Source: Trematomus loennbergii (taxonomy: Eukaryota > Chordata > Actinopteri > Perciformes > Nototheniidae). From it: a stretch of 64,000 nt of DNA. Positions 13,401-24,970 of this stretch are shown piece after piece. The translations under genes were made by a program, and so were the position numbers. Every line of letters starts with the position of its first letter. Within the stretch, counting starts at the first letter, position 1. The stretch lies in NCBI GenBank assembly GCA_012861695.1, contig JAAOOA010000151.1:248001-312000 (forward strand). The letters run 5' to 3'. The notes under the pieces were generated by a model. It was not told the origin of the DNA and did not search any database. It saw nothing but the letters and a program-made list of their open reading frames with translations.

Positions 13401-13463
13401 TCTCTGTTTCAGTAGAAAGAGTCATTTAAAAAAAATCGGATTGTTCGGAATGTAACATCGCTA
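10451..13463. other. Gene-free region with a truncated hAT-type terminus
   Basis: No exon or RNA gene supported. The only recognisable item is the repeat terminus at 10974. A G-rich run lies at 11621-11627. Confidence 0.45.
10974..11250. mobile_element. Truncated hAT-type MITE (CAGTGGTGGATGAAGTACTC end)
   Basis: The left end cagtggtggatgaagtactc is nearly the same as the ends of the elements at 56293 (cagaggtggacgaagtactc) and 16951-17198. The first 200 bases also follow the 56293 copy loosely (for example a block near 11045-11070). No opposite terminus is found, so this copy is probably truncated on its right side. Confidence 0.5.
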
Positions 13464-14030
13464 CACTGTAAAATATTACCATGATTTCACAATATTTAGC
13501 TGTAATATTTTACAATAAATTACTGTTTTACCACTTTACAGTCTTTACCTGTAATGTTCACAATATAATACTGTCATTTTGAATTTCACAGTGAAATCAA
13601 TACAGGCACAGTTAATTACTGTGAATGTACAGGATAAATGATTACCAGGATTTCACAACATGTGTTGTATTATTTCATAGTAAAATACTGTATTCAGACC
13701 ATCCTCTGTGATAACACAACAAATTAAGAGATTTTCTTGCTTTTATCGCTCTTGCTTGGCTTTAAATACTAATTTATTTCTTTGGGCAGGTTTTACTTAA
13801 ATTGAAAGGGGCACCGCTGCATGTGCCTTAAAATAAACGATGCAACATATAAATCTATGTAAAATTGAAATTGTTGTCTTGGCTTATTGTTTTCAGGTGC
13901 TTCCTGGGACGGGCTCGAAAGCCAAAAAGGGCATGGCAATTTAAACCCCCATGTCAGCACATTCTTCAGAAAAATGGTTGACTTTGAGTGGATGTCTGTG
14001 TAGACAAGTGCTCCCCTCCTTGTTTTCTGC

Positions 14031-14213
14031 ACCTGGTCTGCCCCTGGCTCCGCCTCTGCCCAGGTGCACCTGGTCTGCCCCTGGCTCCGCCTCTGCCCAG
14101 GTGCACCTGGTCTGCCCCTGGCTCCGCCTCTGCCCAGGTGCACCTGGTCTGCCCCTGGCTCCGCCTCTGCCCAGGTGCACCTGGTCTGCCCCTGGCTCCG
14201 CCTCTGCCCAGGT
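14031..14213. repeat. 37-bp minisatellite, five copies
   Basis: Unit acctggtctgcccctggctc cgcctctgcccaggtgc, 37 bases, about 4.95 copies, nearly identical. It lies immediately upstream of the TATA box of the LTR-like sequence, where tandem enhancer-like repeats are common in LTR U3 regions. Reverse frames across it give a Gly/Pro/Arg-rich collagen-like pattern that is an artefact of the repeat. Confidence 0.9.
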
Positions 14214-14376
14214 ATTCCAAATTCCACTCAGCCGTGTATATATATATAAAGGGAAGCTGGAGGAGAAGGAGATCTCGCCTATCCTAACGCCGGGAGACAC
14301 TCTCCTCAGAATACCTCTTTGCCATTTTGAGCTGTAGGCCATATTTTTGCAGATGTGTTTATGTTTAGCCGGGAGG

Positions 14377-15473
14377 ACCAGAGGCCTGTACTACGAAGGG
14401 ATTTTCCTAACCTGGATATGTTTGAGTTAGCCGGTTGGCCCAATCCAAAACATACCGCTCTCGCTAAACTGTACTACGACGCTGGTTATCAAGTGGATCG
14501 CTAAGCCAGCCGTGTCCTATCTAGTTAGGTGCGCGTTCACATGAAAGGGGTGGTATTTGGAGCATTCGACCAATCTCAAACATGGACAAGCGTACTGACA
14601 GCGCAGCGTCATACTTCCTGAATGAAAAGTAACTTTAATATTAGTCAAATATGAAGAAGTTAAACTTTAAACATCCATGACTTAAACACTTTATCCAGGA
14701 TCAAAGCCACATAGCTGCACCTGCAAGGTGAATACAGCTGGTAAAAGAAAAAGCGTTTGAATGCGTACATTAACAGGTTTATAATATCACTGCCCCGTAT
14801 AAGACACGAGTGGATCTGACTTTAATTACATTTGACTCGAGTGTTTCGTCAACTTAATGTGTTGCTTAAAATAATACTTCTGCATACAGTATGTGACACT
14901 GTGAGTGTTGCACGGCCAGATACGGCTCAGCTGACTCAGATAAGGAAATATATGATACATTATGATGTGATATGATATGAATGATAATGGGACACATCGA
15001 CGTCTGCACTCACAGTGCAGCGGACTGTACTTAATGTTACTCTGATCCGGTTACTTATGTTGTGGCAGATATTTAAGTAAGCTTTCTTAACGCTAATGTT
15101 ATAATAGTCAGATTGCTCTGAAGATGGGAGGGGATATTCTATTAATTTTCACGTTCACACAGTCAGTTGATTTTGGCCGGCCGTCTTTCCTGCAATGGCA
15201 GTTTTTCTGTATTTCCTCTATCCTGTAATATGACTTGATAGCTTAAAACTCCGCACACTGAGCTCTGATTGGTCAGCAGGCGGTGCTTTCACTGAGTTGA
15301 TCTCTTACCCTGCAACCTAACCTCCTCCCGAGGAGGTTTGCCGCTCAGCATAAGTTACCATGTAGATCTAGCCCGCTAAAAAGAGAACCAGCGTCGTAGG
15401 ACCGGAAAGCCCGAGTTTTCCCTGAAGTCAGCCGGCTAAGCGAAAATCCGGCTTCGTAGTACAGGCCTCTGGT
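14377..15473. mobile_element. Non-autonomous TIR transposon (ACCAGAGGCCTGTACTACGA)
   Basis: Left end accagaggcctgtactacga. The right end read backwards is the same 20 bases, and the next few still match before diverging. The interior (about 1050 bp) has sub-terminal repeats (ccagcgtcgtag, ctgtactacgacgctgg) in inverted orientation and no transposase. It interrupts the LTR-like sequence, so it is the youngest of three nested insertions here. I could not settle the target duplication. Confidence 0.75.
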
Positions 15474-16249
15474 AGTACAGTTTTCGCGGCTTTATTTTGT
15501 TTCCCATAGGGTTTATATTTTATTTCTGGTTGGGGGGGGGGGGAGCTCTGGGTCCTACGGCCCGTGGTGTGGTTGGCTCGGGTTCCCTCCTGCTGTTTGT
15601 TCCTTTTGGCCAGTCCTCCAGACCTCTTTTTGCTGATTATCAATAAATGCTCATTACCAAGTACCGGTTATTGCGTGTATTCTTTCATGTTGCGGGTCTC
15701 AGTACGAGCCACTACCGCGGAGTAGAGGTTGGGGCCGTAACAACATGTCCAAGACACTGTGAAATGTACTTTGCACTTCAATAGAGTAATAAAAAGTTAA
15801 AATGGGCATTTTCTTTGTTTTTCTTTGTTGATTGAGCTGATTGAATTGTGTAGTTATGCTAAAATCCCAGTTAACTAGTCAAATTTACAATATATTATCG
15901 TATTATTTACATTTTTATATTTACAGTAAATTACTGGCTACTGTGTTGCATTACTTCTACAGTAAAAGTGTGAAAATACAGGTAATTACTGTAATTTATG
16001 TACAACAAGGTACCATAATACCACAGCTCTGTACTGCTATATCACAGTAATTCCATGGGCATGGCAACTGTAAAGTCACAGTATTTAGTTGTACTTTTAT
16101 TCTAATTTACTGTAAAATATCTACAGTAAATTACTGTGAAATATTTACAGTCAATTACTGTGAAATATGTACAGTTAATTACTGTGAAATCCATGCAACT
16201 AGTAGCCAGTAATTTACTGTAATTTTACAGCCAAACATTTTACAGTGTA

Positions 16250-16950
16250 CTAAGTACGGCCTTACAGAAGAAAATCAACAACAACAATAAAGAATTGGAC
16301 CAGCCGTATTCTACATCTACCACATAGCTGTATAACACTGTGTGTCTATGCAGGGTTTCACTCACCATCCAGCACTGTGAGCTTGTGAGCAGACAATCAA
16401 TGCCAGCATATCATGTGGGTTGCAGAGAGCCAATAATCCCTGTCCTGTGTTATTATTTTTCACTTTCTCTGAATCGTCTGAATCTTTGAAGCTATGAGTC
16501 ACTCAACATCGCAGACCCAATTTACACGCTGGATTGTTCTCACAGTGAGATATCTTTGAGGGTAAGGGTTATCTTTAAAGACACGATCATGTATAATGAG
16601 GTTGTTCTGCTTTTCCAAATCACCACAGGATCCACCATGAGGTGCACAAATCCAACATCCCCCTGCAGGAAATTGACTTCAGTGCCATCATCTTAATCTG
16701 TGTGCAGTTACAGATCAAATTGAATAGATAGAGGATTTGTTTGACATGGGTCCTATTTTATTAAAGAGAAAATATAATTGAAAAAATACCTCTTTTCAGT
16801 CAAATGCATTTCAGTATCTGAAGGGGCCGGCCAACCCACACAATGTGAAATAAGAAACCCAGTCAGTTATTTGTGGGCCGTTCAGTCAGAAAACATCTGA
16901 TTCAACAATATACAGTATTCAAATGTGGCTCATAAGTGGCCTGCCGGCTC
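16250..16950. other. Gene-free stretch
   Basis: No supported gene. A short frame at about 16629-16730 (IHHEVHKSNIPLQEIDFSAI) preceded by an AG looked exon-like but has no partner exon or recognised homologue. Confidence 0.4.
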
Positions 16951-17198
16951 CAGGGGTTGAAAGTAACTAAGAACATTTACATAAATGTATCCAAGTGTTT
17001 ATGACACATTAATGCATCACTAAATATACTGCAGTGATCAAATATAAATGATTCAGGTAATGGCCACTTTGGATAATAAGTACATAACTTGGTAATAAAG
17101 TATATTTTGCTGCTAATGCTTTTGTAGTCCTGCTGTATTTATACACTGCGATATTATGAGTTTTACTTAAGAATAGGATCTGAGTACTTCGCCCACTG
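16951..17198. mobile_element. Short hAT MITE with 8-bp duplication
   Basis: Ends caggggttgaaagtaac and, read backwards, cagtgggcgaagtactcag. The flanking 8 bases are gccggctc (16943-16950) and gcaggctc (17199-17206), a target duplication with one mismatch, which is diagnostic of hAT elements. Only 248 bp long, no coding capacity. The right terminus is related to those at 10974 and 56293. Confidence 0.75.
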
Positions 17199-17206
17199 GC
17201 AGGCTC

Positions 17207-18121
17207 ATTAGAATGTACCAGCCTCCATCTGAGTATATTTCAAACTTGAAAACCTGAAAAACTGGTCAACCATATTTTTTTGGAAAGCCAATCAGAGCAG
17301 ACTGAAGACAGGTACTGGAACAGAACGTTACAGAGGGTCTTACAGGTATGTTCAGACCATGGTTCAGACAGACAGCATGATTTGATTCATGTGTCTTTTG
17401 AACATGTAAGCATTTGTTTGTATCAGTTCAAATAGTACAAATACCCTAAATATATTAGAGTAATGTATGTCGTTTCCCAGGGATCCCAGATGCTTGTCGA
17501 TAAGTTGATCCTTTAAAATGACTTAAAATAAATAAATAAATAATAATGACAATAAAATATTGTATATGCCAGTGGCTGGTTATGCTATATAATCTGCATT
17601 CTAAACGGTGGTTATTAGAACCTGAATAAATGCAGTATGTATCCGATTCCTAGAATTGTCTGAGTTCCCATGTCTGAAGAACAGCTGCACCAAATAAAAA
17701 TGTGTGTGGTGACATTTTAAAGCTGGGAAAATGTGCTTTGAGGCTTAGATGTGTTTGAAGCACATCTACAATATGTCTGCCGTAACAAATTTAAGGAATA
17801 TCCGAGGCTATGAAAAAATGAGCTGAGCAAAATGCTGTGGGAAGACTCTGCTGCATGTGTGCACACGCTCACGTTACAGCAAGAAGACTGGTTCATTCCA
17901 CACACAATGCCTCTCCATTCAGAGGAACAGTCTTCAGTTCTTGTACTTTAATTATGTTGTTGAAAGTGTTTCTTTGGTTGCCATTTTAATGCTGTGTTTA
18001 TCATCATCTAATCAATCAAATAAATAAACTGCATCTCCCTAATTAAAGCCACATGTTAAAAACATTTTTAAATAAATATGTTGCAAAAAAGTAATTGTTT
18101 CTAAAGAAAATAGTAGTCATA
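17207..18121. other. Gene-free stretch
   Basis: AT-rich sequence with a short AATA run near 17528-17545. No gene or repeat end recognised. Confidence 0.45.
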
Positions 18122-18372
18122 TAATGTTCGAACAATGTTATCAAAAACATTTCCCACAAAGGTTCATGAGAACTTAGTTCATGAGAACTCTTTAGTTCTC
18201 ATGAACTTTCACGTTCACACCGGAATAAGTCCCTGGGGGAGGATTAGGCAAATGAAGCCGCTGACGTCACTTCTTCTTCTTCTGCTTTGGGTTTACTGGC
18301 AGGCCGCAAACAACTTCACGGCGTATACTGCCACCCGAAGTCCCCGGCCGGAAGTCCCCAGAGTTGGGGACT

Positions 18373-18419
18373 GGCTTCAGTAGAAGCTGCTGGGACTCCC
18401 AGCAGCTTCTACTGAAGCC
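18373..18419. repeat. Perfect 23-bp hairpin
   Basis: The arms ggcttcagtagaagctgctg gga (18373-18395) and their exact reverse complement (18397-18419) are separated by one base. It lies inside the CGTTCACACC element. Expected to extrude as a cruciform and to be unstable in cloning. Confidence 0.9.
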
Positions 18420-18737
18420 TTCCGAGTAAATCGCCAGAACGCCGACACCTCCTCATCTCCACCGCTCCCATGTTTTCTTTTGTGTTGCCATAAGTTAGTC
18501 TCTCTGCGTTTGTGCGCTGGGCTAATGCTAATGCTAATAATGCTAATGCAAGGATAATAAAATGGCGGCTTCACAAAACCTTTTTGGAGTTTTACAGGGC
18601 GTGGTTTGCATTCCGCCCAGCCAATCAGACATAGGAACCTTTTTCTCTCACGAAACTAAGTACCTGCTCTCTAGCAGGGACGGAAAAGGGGGTAAAAAAG
18701 GTTCTGATGAACTAATTTTAGTTCCGACTCTTTTTGG

Positions 18738-21700
18738 CAGAGGTGGGAGTAAGTCCTACATGTGCAAGTCATGAGCAAGTCTCAAGTCTTGACCTACAAG
18801 TATCAAGCAAGTCCCAAGTCACTGTGGTGAGAGTCAAGCAAGTCAAGTCAAGTCATTGCTCAGGTCAAGCAAGTCAAGTCAAGTCATACGAAATTCTGAT
18901 GAATAACCCCAGTTTCCGCATTTAAATCAGTTAAGACAGTGGTTATGAAAAGTTGAGTTTTATTTCCAACATTAAAGTTAAAGCTTATTTTCACAACGGA
19001 ATAGTGTATGAAATAAAAACTAATGTATAAAAATAAATTGAAAATAAATTAAAATATACATCCAAAAATGTAAACATTACTGTCATACTAAACATTAGGC
19101 TACATCAAACCATGAAAGGTTATTCAAACTATTCAAGTATTATTATTGTAGTATGCCACTAAATACTTACATAACTAAACATTACATCAAGCCATGGAAA
19201 CGTATTCAAACTATTCAAGTATAACGGTTTTCAAGCATGCCTGACGTTTATGGAACATGGATGTCTCTTTGACTTTGTGGCAAAAATACTAGCTGGTGTG
19301 AATATTCCTGAACCAAACCAGGTGGAATTTCACAAGCAGCAAGCTGGTAACGATTTTGCTGCCTAGAAACACAAGGTGAATAGCCACTTACAATGCTGCA
19401 TTGCATTTGCAAAAAATTAATTGGTTAGCACTTTGTCACTAAATTGTGAGCGATGGGGTCGCATTATCACCCCGCCATGGCTGAACACACGTTCAACAGG
19501 TGCACTTGATGCAGGGACTGCCATAACTTTAACCGCCACCTTGAACAAAGAGGGGAGGGTGTGCCTGTTCATGGCCCAAAACTGAAGGCAGCTTTGTCCA
19601 TCACAAATGTCCAAATAGTGGTTCAGCTGAATTTGGGGACTGGAACTTGAGTCTTTCTTCTGTTTTTTGCGGTATGCTGAGAACAGCCCAGGCTGGCTGT
19701 CTGGCTCTGCCATTGTCATTTGGTCCTGCTCATCGGTGGTTGGGGTGGTCGGGGTGGTCTTGGTCACCTCTTTGAGAATCCAGTCTGATAAACACAAGCA
19801 AAAAAAGGTAGTCACAAAATGGATTCAGGGGTTGAATACTGCATACCAACAGTCATAACAAGTGGGTTATCATAAGAAACCATGTCCTGGCAATCTATGT
19901 CAATTTATTTTATAACTCATCTCATCTATGGTGTGATATTAAGTTAGATTACCACCAAAAATATAACATCATATATATAACAGCAGCTTTTAGGAATATA
20001 GGGTCAGAGAAGGGTAAGGTTGCTCCATCACTCTCTTCATCTGCCATCCTCACATTGACAAAGATCCCTCTGAATCTTCTTTGGAGTGATCCTTGCAGCC
20101 CACGGATCAAGCCACCCAAGTAGCGCACTTTCTCTTTTTGATTTTCCAGGTGGTGATTAAGAGAAAGGATAGAGGGTACCACAGCACTTATGGTCACAAT
20201 TTTTTCTCCTTGTGTGAGGTCTGTGGCTTCCCCAAAAGGCTGAAGAACATCCACTAGTTCCCCAATCTGATTCCACTCTCTAGCTGTGAATACTGTCTCT
20301 TTGTGTCCCCCATCTTCAAGAACTGTAGACAGTCTCAGGTGGTCACAGTTGAGCACTGATTTCAGTTGCCTCAGTGTAGAATTCCAGCGTGTGGTAACAG
20401 AGGCAGGGATTCCACGCTGCCCAAACTCCTTCTCAAATTTCTCCTTGAAGGTGGTGCTTGTATGGAGCAAGGAGCTCAACCTGGAAGCTTTGGCGAGAGC
20501 TGCATTGATTAATTTTGTCTCTTTAAGGCCATCTCCTATAACCAGTTGAAGAGTGTGTGCAAAACATTGAAGTCTTGTCTGGGTTTTTGCGCTCAAAGAA
20601 TGTTCAACCCTCTCTTGCTCTTCCACTGTCAGGTCATTCCATATGTCAGAATCATCAAGGTCATCTTCTTCATCTCCCTGTCCTGGAAAACATGTAGTGA
20701 AAGCTTTTTTCATATTAGCAGCGTTGTCACAGATGATGTGGTCAACTTTTTTCTTGATCTGGTACTGTTCACATATTTGCTCAAACTCTTCACAAATTCT
20801 TTCCCCTGTATGGGAACCTTTGAAGCGGTTGCACGCAAGCAACTGGGATCTCATCTGAAGATTGTCATTGTTGAGGTCGATCCAGTGTGCTGTGACTCCA
20901 AGAAAGCCTCTCATCCTACGGTCTGACCATATGTCTACAGTCACTGACACATTATCTGCCTTTTCTAATTCATTTTTAGCTTCATTTGCCTATCTGCCAC
21001 CAGACCGTCAAGCTTTGATGTAATTGTTCTTCGACTCACTGGAGAGTACCTGTTGTCCACTAGTGACAAAAAGTGATGAAAGCTTTGATGTTCAATGATG
21101 GACAATGGCATGTTGCAATTTATAATGAGGTCTGACAATATTGAGTTTGTTATGGCTTTCTGCTGGGGGTGGTTGCAGTTGTATAGCGGCACAGTCCTTG
21201 ATTCGATGAATTGGGAGATCGGAGGCTGGCTAGGATCACCAGGCATTTTGGTTTGAATGTACTCTTCATATCTGTAGACAGTAAACAGAAGAGACAGAAA
21301 ATTGATTTAACCCACACTATGATCTTCATTACATACGTTCATTTGAAATCTAATTTAGACCGATGACAATCATATTAGATCAATATTAACCCTAGAACTG
21401 CAGACAATATAGCTAGGACTCAATCAAAAAGTCTGTTCAAAAAGGCAGAATTCCAGGTAAGAAAATCGTATATGGCATTTGCCATTACACATATTTAATT
21501 TAAATGTCTGTTAACACTAGAACCGCCAACAGCGTCAGCACCTACATAGATATCATTTTCAAATCATTTAATTTGTTCCTCTTCATAATTTCCTTATAAA
21601 CTAAGTAGGACGATTTAAAACTCAGTTAATTGGGTTAATTTAGAAATTGCTTCAGTTTATCATCATAACAGATCAAAAAGTTCAGATTCATTTTACAATA

Positions 21701-22498
21701 AATCAAGGAATGATGCACTTCTACAAACAAAAACAACATAATTAAAACATTTAAACAAACTAAAAGTAGATGAACTACATTATTCAACAGTTTACAGTAA
21801 CTTCTGATAATAACACAGGGGAAATAAACGAGGCATCTCTTTTCCTCTCTCTCTCTCCCTCTCCTGACAGCCCGTCAGTATCAGGGTTAGTAAAATGAAT
21901 CCCTTGGCGGTTCTAATGTTCATTTACCGTTTTGTCTTCTCTATGCAATGCTTAATCGATTTGAAACCAAGTCTCAAGTCTAACGTAGCTTAAACTTAAC
22001 GTTAGCTTCCTAGCTAAGCTAAACAACACATGCACGTACCTTTCTCTGTGGGTCTTTTTATAGTGACGAATGAAGTTAGATGTGGTGGTGGTCGTGTCAC
22101 TGCACTTTATGCTGCAGACCCTGCATACCGCTGTCCTCTTTTTTTGGCGTCATCTACAACATAATCTTTGAATCCAAACTTCACAATTTTCGGAGTAACG
22201 CTAGCCGCCGCCATGTTAACTGCCGTCTAGTGGGTTGCCAGGTTTGCGCACGGCGCTATAATCACCCAATCACGTTTCGAAAAAACTAAACGTAATATCT
22301 CACTACAAAAACAAACGCAAATATTTATTTTAAAAAGTCAAGTCCTTTCAAGTCATCTGTCTCAAGCTTAAGTCAAGTCTCAAGTCATGAATACCAAGTC
22401 AAAGTCAAGTCAAGTCTTTTATCAATGTTAGTCAAGCAAGTCTCAAGTCAAAAATATGCGACTCAAGTCAAGTCATGTGACTCGAGTCCCCACCTCTG
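18738..22498 (-). mobile_element. hAT DNA transposon with perfect 8-bp target duplication
   Basis: Ends cagaggtgggagtaag and gagtccccacctctg, flanked by identical ctttttgg at 18730-18737 and 22499-22506. Terminal regions are packed with caagtcaagtc motifs in both orientations, as sub-terminal transposase binding repeats often are. Total 3761 bp with its own transposase on the - strand. The intact duplication and complete ends show a clean insertion into the CGTTCACACC element, but the transposase is broken, so this copy is not autonomous. Confidence 0.9.
19430..22214 (-). pseudogene. hAT transposase, BED-finger type, frameshifted
   Basis: Encoded in three blocks. Block 1 (22214-22040) starts MAAASVTPKIVKFGFKDY and carries a BED zinc finger (VCRVC ... 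HYKKTH), then a good donor. Block 2 (21271 to about 19957) starts after an acceptor with YEEYIQTKMPGDPSQPPISQ and holds the RNase H-like core: VDIWSDRR with the first catalytic Asp, ICDNAANM, CFAHTLQL, VTTRWNST. Block 3 (about 19792-19430) has the hATC dimerisation motif VPASSAPVERVFSHGG. Breaks: a 7-base A run in the BED exon puts the finger out of frame with the start, and a one-base shift near 20990-21000 splits block 2. Intron 2 boundaries are not resolved. Resembles ZBED-like transposases. Confidence 0.85.
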
Positions 22499-22575
22499 CT
22501 TTTTGGTGTGAACGCGACATTTCGGAACTATATCGGAACTAAAGTGGGAAAAGTACTGTGGTGTGAACGCGGCTA

Positions 22576-23371
22576 ATGTTATAAAAAACATTTTAAGAAA
22601 GTTATCACCAAACATTTTAAGAATGATTTTAGAGAACGTTATTCTACCTTTCAGAAGAACATTCTAGGAACCAAAATACAACTTCTCGATGAAACCATTC
22701 CTAGAGCAATGAATGGTAACATTCTCAGAATATTTTTAGAACCAACAATGTCTAGCTGGGAACTCAGACATGCCTACGCAAACATACAATATCATGAATT
22801 ACGTGCTTATTTTTTTTCAAAAGGAAAATGTGGTGACATCAGATTTTTTTTAAAACATCATTTTCAAACAAATGCAACAAGTTTGTTTTTTAAAGCGCTC
22901 TACAAATAAATCTGACGCTGACCATGACCGTGTTAATATTTCGCATCACAGGAACGTTTTATAAAAAACGAATAACCTCCTGAAAAGATTATCCAAATGT
23001 TGCTTTGAAAATGTTCTTCTTTTGTTATCATGTAACATTGAGGGAACGTTTTATAAAGAACATATTTAATCTGTTACCCCAACAACGTCCAAAACACATC
23101 CTTAGAATGTTGCAGGCAAAACGTTCCACCTTTGTTAACATATCACATTAAAGGAACGTTTTATAAAACAACTTTCTGTCATCTCAGGCCTCAATAACAT
23201 CCTCAAAACATCCTCTGAATGTTGCAGTTATGTCTTAGTTAACCTTAAACCATAAAGGAACATTATTTGAAATAATAAACATCTGATGAAAACGTTTTCT
23301 TTAAAACATTAATAGAACCTGTAGGTAACGTTAGCCAACGTTGTGAGAACGTTCCCTGCTAGCTGGGAACA
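22576..23371. repeat. AACGTTC-rich interspersed repeat (copy A)
   Basis: A repeat with many variants of agaacgttctgggaacc and ggaacgttttataaa, ending near ccctgctagctgggaac. The same sequence occurs at 40706-42412. A left stub (taatgttcgaacaatgtt) lies at 18122-18155, so the CGTTCACACC element at 18212-22569 landed inside it. The family has inverted internal repeats; class unknown. Confidence 0.65.
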
Positions 23372-23380
23372 CTTATTTGT

Positions 23381-23988
23381 GTGTGAAACCGCTCAATGAA
23401 CTACATCTCTGGTCTCACACAATACACGTCACCAACACCAGAATGAGGAGAAAAGTATTAAAGGAGGTGGAAATCATTACACGTCTGTGCATGTTGAGAG
23501 CTGCTATTACACAAAAGGGGAGTTAGTCGGTTCCGTAAGAGCCAGCATGCGGGAACGGCTGTACAATGTTTCTGTGAGTGTACACTCTCGTGTTTTGTTT
23601 TAGCAACTAGTTTTCTGTGTACCTTGTCCTTGCCCAAACTAATTTTATCCACAGCATACACAGCGATCACGCAGTTCTTAACGAGAAAACGAGTTGCTCA
23701 ATCAAAACATGGGAGTGTACCTTGTTAGCTAATGTTAGCTAGCTGACAATAACGTTACACATTACACTCGTTTAACACTCACCTCGGCTCTTACGGAACC
23801 GACTAACTCCCCTTGTGTGTATGTACAGCTCTCAACATGCCCAGACTTGTAGTGATTTTCTCCTCATTTAATACTTTTCGCCTCATTCTGAAAGAAAGAG
23901 GTGAAATGTGCTAACGTGACGGCCATCTTGGTGTTGGGGACGTGTGTCGTGCGAGACCAGAGATGTATTTCATTGAGCGGTTTCACAC
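23381..23988. repeat. Fold-back element, arms of about 175-200 bp
   Basis: The left arm (from gtgtgaaaccgctcaatgaa at 23381 to about 23555) is matched in reverse complement by the right arm (about 23785-23988), with scattered mismatches and small gaps. The spacer is about 230 bp. It probably represents a palindromic MITE. No coding capacity. Confidence 0.75.
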
Positions 23989-24970
23989 AAAAAAATGTTA
24001 CTTGACAGTTTTACCACAATATTTTTTTCTTTTCATTTGCAAAATTATCTTTTAAATTGACAAACATCATATGTGTAATTCATGGCACAATTCAAACAGG
24101 ATTGAAAGATAACATTTCTCTTGCCATTGACTTCAATACATAATTTCTCCGAAATAAGGTCCCATGGAGTTCCACCGGAAAGGGAGGGACTTCGGCTCTC
24201 TATTAGAAAATCCCCCCAGTAACCCCCTGACACTTGATTTACCTCTGTAAAAATGTTCCTGAGGACTTTATGACTCATCAAGACTTTATGTTTCAAGTCT
24301 TCAGTACAGTGTATATTATTGTAAAACGGGACGTACTGTAGAAGGGTATGATTAAGAGCGTGGCTACTTAGTGATTGACAAGTCACTCCGACTTTATTGT
24401 CCCCTAAGCGGCAAACTCCTGGGCATTATTGTTTTTTATTTAAATTAAGCTGTATAGTTTCAGCTTATAATAGAAAGTAACAGAGGAGCAACGTAGAGCA
24501 ACACTGCTGTGCTGGTTAGCATTATCTAGCTCTGGATATTCTAGCTCAGCAGCCAGGCCTGCCTCTTTGCCCTTTTTTGGATTATGCTGGAGCAGGCGGG
24601 AGTTAGCCTCTGACGTCACAGCCCAGATGGTGACGTCAAGGACACTACATACTATGCTATCCATGCTACCATCAGGTTGTTCAGACTCTCAAGGTGACTT
24701 TCTTTCTAGTAAGAACATTTTGTTTAATACCAGAGTTAGCTTAAATTATGGATGCACCTTGCTAACCAAGCTAGCTAGCTATTCAGTGTGTTAGCTGCTA
24801 GCCTAGCGGGCCTTGCTTCTCCCCAGCTCTAGCCTCTCTTCCAATCACAATCTCTTATTTTTCAAAACCAGACACACTTATTTAGTACAGTCCTAAAAGG
24901 TGCTTTTTAGTGAACACCAACACAGCTATATGGTTTTGTTCTCATTCTAAAGTATTTCCGTCAATATGCT
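23989..24970. other. Gene-free stretch
   Basis: No gene recognised. Contains CRE-like tgacgtca motifs near 24610-24640 that probably belong to an older repeat. Confidence 0.4.

Larger units (their letters stand above)
14000..15742 (+). mobile_element. Probable solo LTR, interrupted by a TIR element
   Basis: Shows LTR-like order on the + strand: a 37-bp minisatellite (14031-14213), a TATA box in a run of TA at 14236-14250, a downstream transcribed-looking stretch, then AATAAA at 15642-15647 and an end in ggggccgtaaca near 15742. The block from 14377 to 15473 is a separate insertion. No gag or pol frames are present, so it would be a solo LTR. The left boundary is not resolved; no convincing target duplication was found. 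Confidence 0.4.
13464..16247. mobile_element. CACTG-ended DNA transposon carrying nested insertions
   Basis: The ends are cactgtaaaatatta at 13464 and attttacagtg ending at 16247, with TA on both sides (13462-13463 and 16248-16249). Both terminal regions are full of TACAGTAATTTACTG motifs in both orientations, as in sub-terminal repeats of EnSpm/CACTA-type elements. No transposase is left. The middle (about 14000-15742) is a later LTR-like insertion, itself split by another element, so the original element was much shorter. CACTA assignment is inferred from the ends and the short target duplication. Confidence 0.6.
18212..22569. mobile_element. TIR element (CGTTCACACC ends) split by a hAT transposon
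   Basis: The left end cgttcacaccggaataag and the right end (read backwards) cgttcacaccacagtac form a short imperfect inverted repeat. Internal motifs related to the right end (gttccga, cggaac) recur. Removing the hAT insertion (18738-22498 plus one 8-bp duplication) leaves a MITE of about 590 bp. It sits inside the AACGTTC-type repeat seen at 18122-18155 and resuming at 22576. A clear target duplication was not found. Confidence 0.55.

Noticed and set aside
13793..14342. Collagen-like Gly/Pro/Arg-rich frames on both strands
   Set aside because: They come from the five-copy 37-bp tandem repeat and are open in several frames at once.
16629..16730. Exon-like frame IHHEVHKSNIPLQEIDF
   Set aside because: No donor, no partner exon and no homologue I can name.
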